The position numbers were made by a program, and so were the translations under genes. Below the pieces are notes generated by a model. That model was not told the DNA's origin and did not search any database. It worked only from the letters and a program-made list of their open reading frames with translations. Positions 7,464 through 10,546 of a stretch of 10,546 bases of DNA are shown one piece after another. The stretch is from positions 1 to 10,546 of the forward strand of contig SABF01000040.1 of NCBI GenBank assembly GCA_009929095.1, read 5' to 3'. Positions within the stretch are counted from its first letter, which is position 1; every line of letters begins with the position of its first letter. The DNA is from Erysipelotrichia bacterium. GTDB taxonomy: Bacteria; Bacillota_I; Bacilli_A; Erysipelotrichales; Erysipelotrichaceae.

Positions 7464-8515
7464 ATAATCTGATCTATTTCCTCTTTCAATGCCTGTGAAA
7501 GTTCTGCCTGAGGTACGGTTCTGATGAGCTTGCCTTTGCGGAAAAGCATTCCAGTTTCATAGCCACCGGCAATTCCAACATCTGCTCGACTGGCTTCCTG
7601 CATGCCATTGACTGGGCATCCCATGACTGCAACAGTAATATCGGAATGAATGGTATTAAGGTATTCTTCCATTTCTTTAACAATTGGAAGCATGTCATAC
7701 TGAATTCTGCCGCAGGTCGGACAGGCAATCAGATTCGGTACATCATGAGCAAGGTTAAAGCATCGCAGCAGCTGTCTTGCAATAATCAGTTCATCTTTTG
7801 GAGGTCCTGAGACAGACACGCGGATTGTATCGCCAATACCTTCATGAAGCAGTGTTCCAAGAGCTGCAGAAGACTTCACCGCGCTTTCTGCAAAGCCGCC
7901 TGCTTCAGTGACTCCAAGATGCAGAGGATAAGGATAGTGCTTTGCGGCAGCTTCATAAGCTGCAATTGTCAGCTCAACATCAGAAGACTTGAATGACAGA
8001 CAAATGTCATGAAAATCCAGTTCTTCAAGGATTTTCACATGGCGGTCTGCCGAAGCAATCATTGCTTCTGGGCATGGGGTACCGCCATACTGATCCAAAA
8101 ACTGTTTTTCAAGTGAACCGGAGTTGATGCCGATTCTAATTGGGATATCACGTTCTTTGCATGCACGTACAACTGCCTCTGTGTGTTCTCGTTCACCGAT
8201 ATTGCCTGGATTAATGCGTATCGCATCAATGCCGCCTTCAATAGACTTCAATGCAAGCAGATAGTTAAAATGAATATCTGCTACAAGCGGTATCGATGTT
8301 CTTTTAATGATTTCAGGAATTGCTTCAGCATCTGCCTCATCCAGTATAGCCATTCGGGCAATGCCACATCCGTGTTCAGCCAGTTCATTGATCTGATCAG
8401 CAGAAGCCTCTACATTTTTAGCAGGCACATTGGTCATAGACTGAAGAACACATTGATTCTGACCGCCAATTTGAATTCCTCTTACAAAGATTGGTCTTGT
8501 CTCAGTTCGTTTCAT
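7445..8515 (-). CDS. ispG: 4-hydroxy-3-methylbut-2-en-1-yl diphosphate synthase
   Basis: IspG (GcpE) converts MEcPP to HMBPP, the step before IspH in the MEP pathway, using a [4Fe-4S] cluster. The 356 residues contain the TIM-barrel part (about 1-250, with RPIFVRGIQIGG at 7-18, VADIHFN at 78-84 and RINPGNIG at 100-107). The C-terminal cluster domain has CPTCGR (Cys265, Cys268) and GCPVNG (Cys300), with Glu307 as the fourth ligand. The length is near the usual 360-375 for the bacterial two-domain form. One oddity: the stretch after Cys300 reads PVNGMQEASRADVG, where most IspG proteins have VNGPGEA. The start is well supported by GGAGGA (minus strand, 8522-8527) 6 bases upstream. It is monocistronic as far as the window shows, convergent with nfo and divergent from rpmG. 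Confidence 0.97.
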   Translation of the reverse strand: MKRTETRPIFVRGIQIGGQNQCVLQSMTNVPAKNVEASADQINELAEHGCGIARMAILDEADAEAIPEIIKRTSIPLVADIHFNYLLALKSIEGGIDAIRINPGNIGEREHTEAVVRACKERDIPIRIGINSGSLEKQFLDQYGGTPCPEAMIASADRHVKILEELDFHDICLSFKSSDVELTIAAYEAAAKHYPYPLHLGVTEAGGFAESAVKSSAALGTLLHEGIGDTIRVSVSGPPKDELIIARQLLRCFNLAHDVPNLIACPTCGRIQYDMLPIVKEMEEYLNTIHSDITVAVMGCPVNGMQEASRADVGIAGGYETGMLFRKGKLIRTVPQAELSQALKEEIDQIIKERES

Positions 8516-8524
8516 ACTGATTCC

Positions 8525-8566
8525 TCCAGATATTGTAATTATGGCACGATCTATCTGGAATATCGA
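8525..8566 (-). promoter_or_regulatory. ispG promoter overlaid by an 8-bp inverted repeat
   Basis: On the minus strand, TCGATA (8561-8566), a 17-bp spacer and CATAAT (8538-8543) form a promoter; a TG one base before the -10 (TGC, 8544-8546) gives it an extended -10. The expected start is near 8531. The perfect inverted repeat TCCAGATA (8525-8532) and TATCTGGA (8552-8559) brackets the -10, with the left arm over the start and part of the Shine-Dalgarno. Because one arm lies upstream of the start, it would act as DNA (an operator), not as an RNA hairpin. Confidence 0.5.
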
Positions 8567-8579
8567 GGCAGTGAATGAA

Positions 8580-8608
8580 TTGACAATACGCAGGAAAAGG
8601 TATTTAAT
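8580..8608 (+). promoter_or_regulatory. Upstream rpmG promoter P1
   Basis: A perfect -35 TTGACA (8580-8585), a 17-base spacer and the -10 TTTAAT (8603-8608) form a good sigma-A promoter with a start near 8615. It points to rpmG, 55 bases downstream. Confidence 0.6.
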
Positions 8609-8610
8609 CC

Positions 8611-8659
8611 TTGGAATTGATATTTGTTTATGATATACTTCTTTTGCAAATTCAGGAGG
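8611..8659 (+). promoter_or_regulatory. Downstream rpmG promoter P2 and SD
   Basis: TTGGAA (8611-8616), a 17-base spacer and TATACT (8634-8639), with an extended TG at 8631-8632, form a second promoter in tandem with P1. The start is expected near 8646. The Shine-Dalgarno AGGAGG (8654-8659) is a full match, 10 bases before the ATG. Tandem promoters fit the high output needed for a ribosomal protein. Confidence 0.65.
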
Positions 8660-8669
8660 TCAACAAGGC

Positions 8670-8822
8670 ATGGCTAGAGAGAACATTACATTCAAGTGCT
8701 CTGTTTGCGGTGAAGAAAACTATATTGGAACAAGAAATAAGCGCAAGCATACCGAGAAGATGGAAATCAAAAAGTATTGCCCAGTATGCCAGAAGAAAAC
8801 TGTGCATAAGGAGAAGAAATAA
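8670..8822 (+). CDS. rpmG: Large ribosomal subunit protein bL33
   Basis: This 50-residue protein is part of the 50S ribosomal subunit, near the E site. The sequence begins MARENITFKCSVCGEENYI and ends in a Lys-rich tail (HKEKK). It carries two zinc-binding CxxC pairs, CSVC (Cys10, Cys13) and CPVC (Cys37, Cys40), so it is the zinc (C+) form. Many Firmicutes also hold a second, zinc-free paralogue that replaces it under zinc limitation under Zur control; I see no obvious Zur box here. Length and composition (Lys, Arg and Thr rich, ETRNKRKH-like core reading GTRNKRKHTEK) fit L33. It has tandem promoters, a strong SD and a terminator that begins within its last codons, so it forms a short transcript of its own. 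Confidence 0.97.
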   Translation: MARENITFKCSVCGEENYIGTRNKRKHTEKMEIKKYCPVCQKKTVHKEKK

Positions 8823-8843
8823 TCGCGCGGCGATTATTTTTTT
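8817..8843 (+). terminator. Intrinsic terminator of rpmG, overlapping its stop codon
   Basis: A 10-bp stem (AAATAATCGC, 8817-8826, with GCGATTATTT, 8830-8839) closes a GCG loop and runs into a T-tract to 8843. The rpmG stop (8820-8822) lies inside the 5' arm. The next gene starts only 9 bases after the T-tract. Confidence 0.85.
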
Positions 8844-8851
8844 AAATCAAT

Positions 8852-9448
8852 ATGAGAACTGACATTCTGCCAATTGGACTATATGAAGAAAACATATACA
8901 TCCTGCACGATGATGGTCACATACTTATCATTGATCCATCCAGATATCCAAAGAAAATTCTGTCACAAATGATATCTGGTGAGGTCGCAGACGGTATTAT
9001 CCTTACTCATGGTCATTCAGATCATACAATGGCAGCAGACGATTTGGCTGATGCTCTGCATTGCGACATATACATGAATCCAGAAGATTTTGCTTTAACA
9101 GATCCCAAGGCTGGCCGTATTGATGGAACTGAATCGCCTATCTATCACAAGATCAAAGATTTGAAATCTGGAAATATGAAGATTGGTGTTTTTTCGCTTA
9201 CGATTTACCATACACCCGGACATACCGCTGGCAGCAGCTGCATTCGCTACAAGAACCTTCTGTTTACCGGCGATACATTATTCGCAGGAGACTGCGGAAG
9301 AACTGATCTGTATTCCGGCAGTGAGGAGCAGCTGATACAGTCTTTACATGAATTGAGTCAGCTGCCAAAAGATCTGACAGTTTATCCAGGTCATGGTCCG
9401 GCTTCTTCCATCTCGCAGGAACTAAAGGTTAATCCATACCTTCATTAG
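8852..9448 (+). CDS. Metallo-beta-lactamase-fold hydrolase (glyoxalase II-like, YqgX type)
   Basis: This 198-residue cytoplasmic protein has the full binuclear metal site of the glyoxalase II/MBL family: HGHSDH (His53, His55, Asp57, His58), His124 in TPGHTAGS, Asp141 in FTGDTLFAG and His181 in YPGHGP. It lacks the C-terminal extra domain of true glyoxalase II, as do the short Firmicutes YqgX-like proteins. Thioester or related hydrolysis is likely, but the substrate is unknown. The start is unusual. ATG 8852 is the only possible one, because an in-frame TAA (8843-8845) lies just upstream and no other start codon follows for many codons. Yet there is no Shine-Dalgarno, and the rpmG terminator ends 9 bases before it. 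Its own strong terminator follows. MBL genes of this type lie near comGA in other Firmicutes as I recall, which matches this order. Confidence 0.92.
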   Translation: MRTDILPIGLYEENIYILHDDGHILIIDPSRYPKKILSQMISGEVADGIILTHGHSDHTMAADDLADALHCDIYMNPEDFALTDPKAGRIDGTESPIYHKIKDLKSGNMKIGVFSLTIYHTPGHTAGSSCIRYKNLLFTGDTLFAGDCGRTDLYSGSEEQLIQSLHELSQLPKDLTVYPGHGPASSISQELKVNPYLH

Positions 9449-9464
9449 GGCATAGACACATATC

Positions 9465-9490
9465 AACTGCTGAGAAGCAGTTTTTTATTT
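9465..9490 (+). terminator. Intrinsic terminator of the MBL hydrolase gene
   Basis: A perfect 7-bp stem (AACTGCT, 9465-9471, with AGCAGTT, 9476-9482) with a GAGA tetraloop (GNRA type) is followed by TTTTATTT. It begins 16 bases after the stop and separates the gene from the competence operon. Confidence 0.88.
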
Positions 9491-9509
9491 TGCAGGAGCA
9501 GACTGCAAA
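9489..9509. repeat. Inverted repeat upstream of comGA
   Basis: TTTGCAG (9489-9495) and CTGCAAA (9503-9509) form a perfect 7-bp dyad with a 7-base spacer. It starts in the tail of the preceding terminator and ends 31 bases before the comGA ATG. It could be an operator or a leader hairpin. Part of it (ACTGC, 9502-9506) can also pair with the 3' arm of the terminator. Confidence 0.4.
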
Positions 9510-9540
9510 TGTGCGTATGACTATTATGAAGGAGTCGGAA

Positions 9541-10521
9541 ATGGAAGAAAGACTGATCGAATGTCTCAGGATAGCTCTGCGCAATCATGTAACGGATATC
9601 CATTTCAGCATGCATGGAAGTGACTCAAATCTGCTGATTGAAATGAGGGTGAATGGAGTCATCAGACAGCTGAAGGAGCAGAAAGAAGATGCGAGATTTT
9701 TTCGTTATCTTCTGTATCGAGCAAACATGGATGTGTCAAACACGTTGCAGCCTCAGACTGGTAGATTTGAAGCAGTAGTTGACGGAGAGATTCTTTCGCT
9801 TCGATTTGCTCTGATTTCCAGCTACCACATTACAAGCGGCGTACTGCGAATTCTGAATCAGCATGGAACACTTTCTGTATCCATGCTCAGCTGCAATCCT
9901 CTGCATACTGCATGGCTGAAGAAGATAACTACACATCGATCCGGACTTTTTATTCTATCTGGTCCAACTGGGCAGGGAAAAACAACTTCTCTGTACACGG
10001 TCCTAAATGAAACAGAAGGTAAAAAAATATACACCCTAGAAGATCCGATTGAAGTTGTTTCAGAAAAATATGTTCAAATTCAGGTTAATGACAGACAGCA
10101 CATGTCCTATGCAGATGGCATTAAACAGCTGATGCGCCATGACCCGGATATTATCATGATAGGGGAAATACGAGACAGTACTGCAGCAGAAATGGCTGTC
10201 CGGTGTGCATTGACTGGTCATCTTGTTCTGACAAGTCTTCATTCATCTTCATGTGTTAATGCAATAGAACGGATGAAAGATTTAGGTGTTTCTGAAATTC
10301 AGATTCAGGATGTACTTTCCGGTGTATCAAGTCAGCGTTTATATGAACGATCAGATCATTCACGTACAGGTGTTTATGAAATTATGAATCAGGAGGAGGT
10401 GGCTTACTATTTCCGCAATCACAAAACAAGCAGCAGGTTCATCCCACTCAAAGAAGAAATTAGAAATGCTGTATCTACAGGTGAAATCACTGAAGCTGTG
10501 TCAACATGCGACACTGCTTGA
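9541..10521 (+). CDS. comGA: Competence/type II secretion-type assembly ATPase ComGA
   Basis: ComGA is the cytoplasmic ATPase that powers assembly of the competence pseudopilus for DNA uptake (GspE/PilB family). I choose ATG 9541 (326 residues): AAGGAG (9529-9534) lies 6 bases upstream. An in-frame TTG at 9490 sits in a terminator tail, and the ATGs at 9517 and 9526 lack a well-placed SD. From ATG 9541 the order is an N2-type domain (HVTDIHFSM, about 17-25), Walker A GPTGQGKTT (141-149), Asp box EDPIE (167-171), Walker B IIMIGEIRD (204-212) and His box TSLHS (231-235). The Gln in Walker A replaces the usual Ser. The four-cysteine zinc site of many GspE/PilB proteins is absent, and the C-terminal part is short (SQRLYERSDHSRTGVYEI). 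A comGB-like reading frame overlaps its 3' end. Confidence 0.92.
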   Translation: MEERLIECLRIALRNHVTDIHFSMHGSDSNLLIEMRVNGVIRQLKEQKEDARFFRYLLYRANMDVSNTLQPQTGRFEAVVDGEILSLRFALISSYHITSGVLRILNQHGTLSVSMLSCNPLHTAWLKKITTHRSGLFILSGPTGQGKTTSLYTVLNETEGKKIYTLEDPIEVVSEKYVQIQVNDRQHMSYADGIKQLMRHDPDIIMIGEIRDSTAAEMAVRCALTGHLVLTSLHSSSCVNAIERMKDLGVSEIQIQDVLSGVSSQRLYERSDHSRTGVYEIMNQEEVAYYFRNHKTSSRFIPLKEEIRNAVSTGEITEAVSTCDTA

Positions 10522-10546
10522 ACGCCTTGATTGTGAAGGTATACAG
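10466..10546 (+). CDS. comGB: ComGB-like pseudopilus inner-membrane protein (N-terminal fragment)
   Basis: In the frame +1 to comGA an open frame runs off the right edge. From ATG 10466 it reads MLYLQVKSLKLCQHATLLER and continues LDCEGIQ; GTG 10481 is an alternative start. The pattern (basic start, then KLxxQAxLLxRLxxxxxxG) resembles the N-terminus of ComGB/GspF proteins, the polytopic platform of the pseudopilus, which normally follows comGA and often overlaps it. Only about 27 codons are visible and the Shine-Dalgarno is weak (AAGAAG at 10451-10456), so the call rests mostly on position. Confidence 0.5.
   Translation, partial: MLYLQVKSLKLCQHATLLERLDCEGIQ

Noticed and set aside
8183..8578. 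A 131-residue plus-strand open frame antisense to the ispG 5' end
   Set aside because: It lies opposite well-supported ispG codons and its promoter, has no SD, and its product has no recognisable motif.
8611..8862. An 83-residue open frame covering rpmG in another frame
   Set aside because: It starts at a TTG inside the -35 box of an rpmG promoter and runs through the terminator. The L33 frame is clearly the real one.
9490..9540. An upstream TTG start for comGA, adding 17 residues
   Set aside because: The TTG lies in the terminator T-tract and dyad. ATG 9541 has a well-spaced AAGGAG.
1..10546. Mobile element, phage, CRISPR or toxin-antitoxin system
   Set aside because: No transposase, integrase, direct-repeat array or small paired genes are visible; gaps between genes are all under about 160 bases.

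Overview
The window is a stretch of core chromosome from a low-to-moderate-GC Firmicutes (Bacillota). Three things suggest this: the proteins are Bacillus-like (an IspH with the PRGYCxGV signature, a CshB-type helicase, a MurJ/YtgP-type flippase next to an RsuA-type pseudouridine synthase). Shine-Dalgarno sequences are strong, and promoters are of the sigma-A type, often with an extended -10. The general feel of the proteins would fit Erysipelotrichia, but that is an impression, not a demonstrated assignment. TGA is used as stop throughout, so the code is standard. I see no insertion sequence, phage gene, CRISPR array, tRNA or rRNA.

Layout. (1) 1-1247: the 3' part of tyrS, cut by the left edge, with its own intrinsic terminator. 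(2) 1253-4207: an extended -10 promoter drives a three-gene operon of an unrecognised lipoprotein, a MurJ/SpoVB-family lipid flippase and a 16S rRNA pseudouridine synthase. The reading frames overlap by 4 and 1 bases. (3) 4188-5099, minus strand: ispH, converging on rsuA with a 20-base overlap. (4) 5100-5183: a divergent promoter region containing an inverted repeat around a -10 box. (5) 5184-7441: a DEAD-box RNA helicase (CshB-like) translationally coupled to endonuclease IV (nfo). (6) 7445-8515, minus strand: ispG, which meets nfo three bases apart. A hairpin there carries both stop codons in its loop. (7) 8516-8669: a second divergent region, with an ispG promoter and two tandem promoters for rpmG. 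(8) 8670-8843: rpmG (ribosomal protein L33, zinc type) and its terminator. (9) 8852-9487: a metallo-beta-lactamase-fold hydrolase with no visible ribosome binding site, then a strong terminator. (10) 9541 to the end: the start of a competence (comG) operon, with comGA complete and the first codons of comGB visible in an overlapping frame.

How the genes fit together. ispG and ispH encode the last two iron-sulfur enzymes of the MEP isoprenoid pathway. They flank the helicase-nfo pair, which resembles my recollection of the ispH-cshB-nfo-ispG neighbourhood in Bacillus. Isoprenoids feed undecaprenyl phosphate, the carrier that a MurJ-type flippase moves across the membrane as lipid II, so envelope supply is one thread. 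Translation (tyrS, rsuA, rpmG), RNA remodelling and DNA repair are the other threads. The right end opens the DNA-uptake pseudopilus operon.

I found no clearly new multi-gene system. The best leads are the uncharacterised lipoprotein coupled to the flippase, the SD-less hydrolase gene directly behind a terminator, several dyads overlaying promoters, and a substitution in a highly conserved IspG motif.
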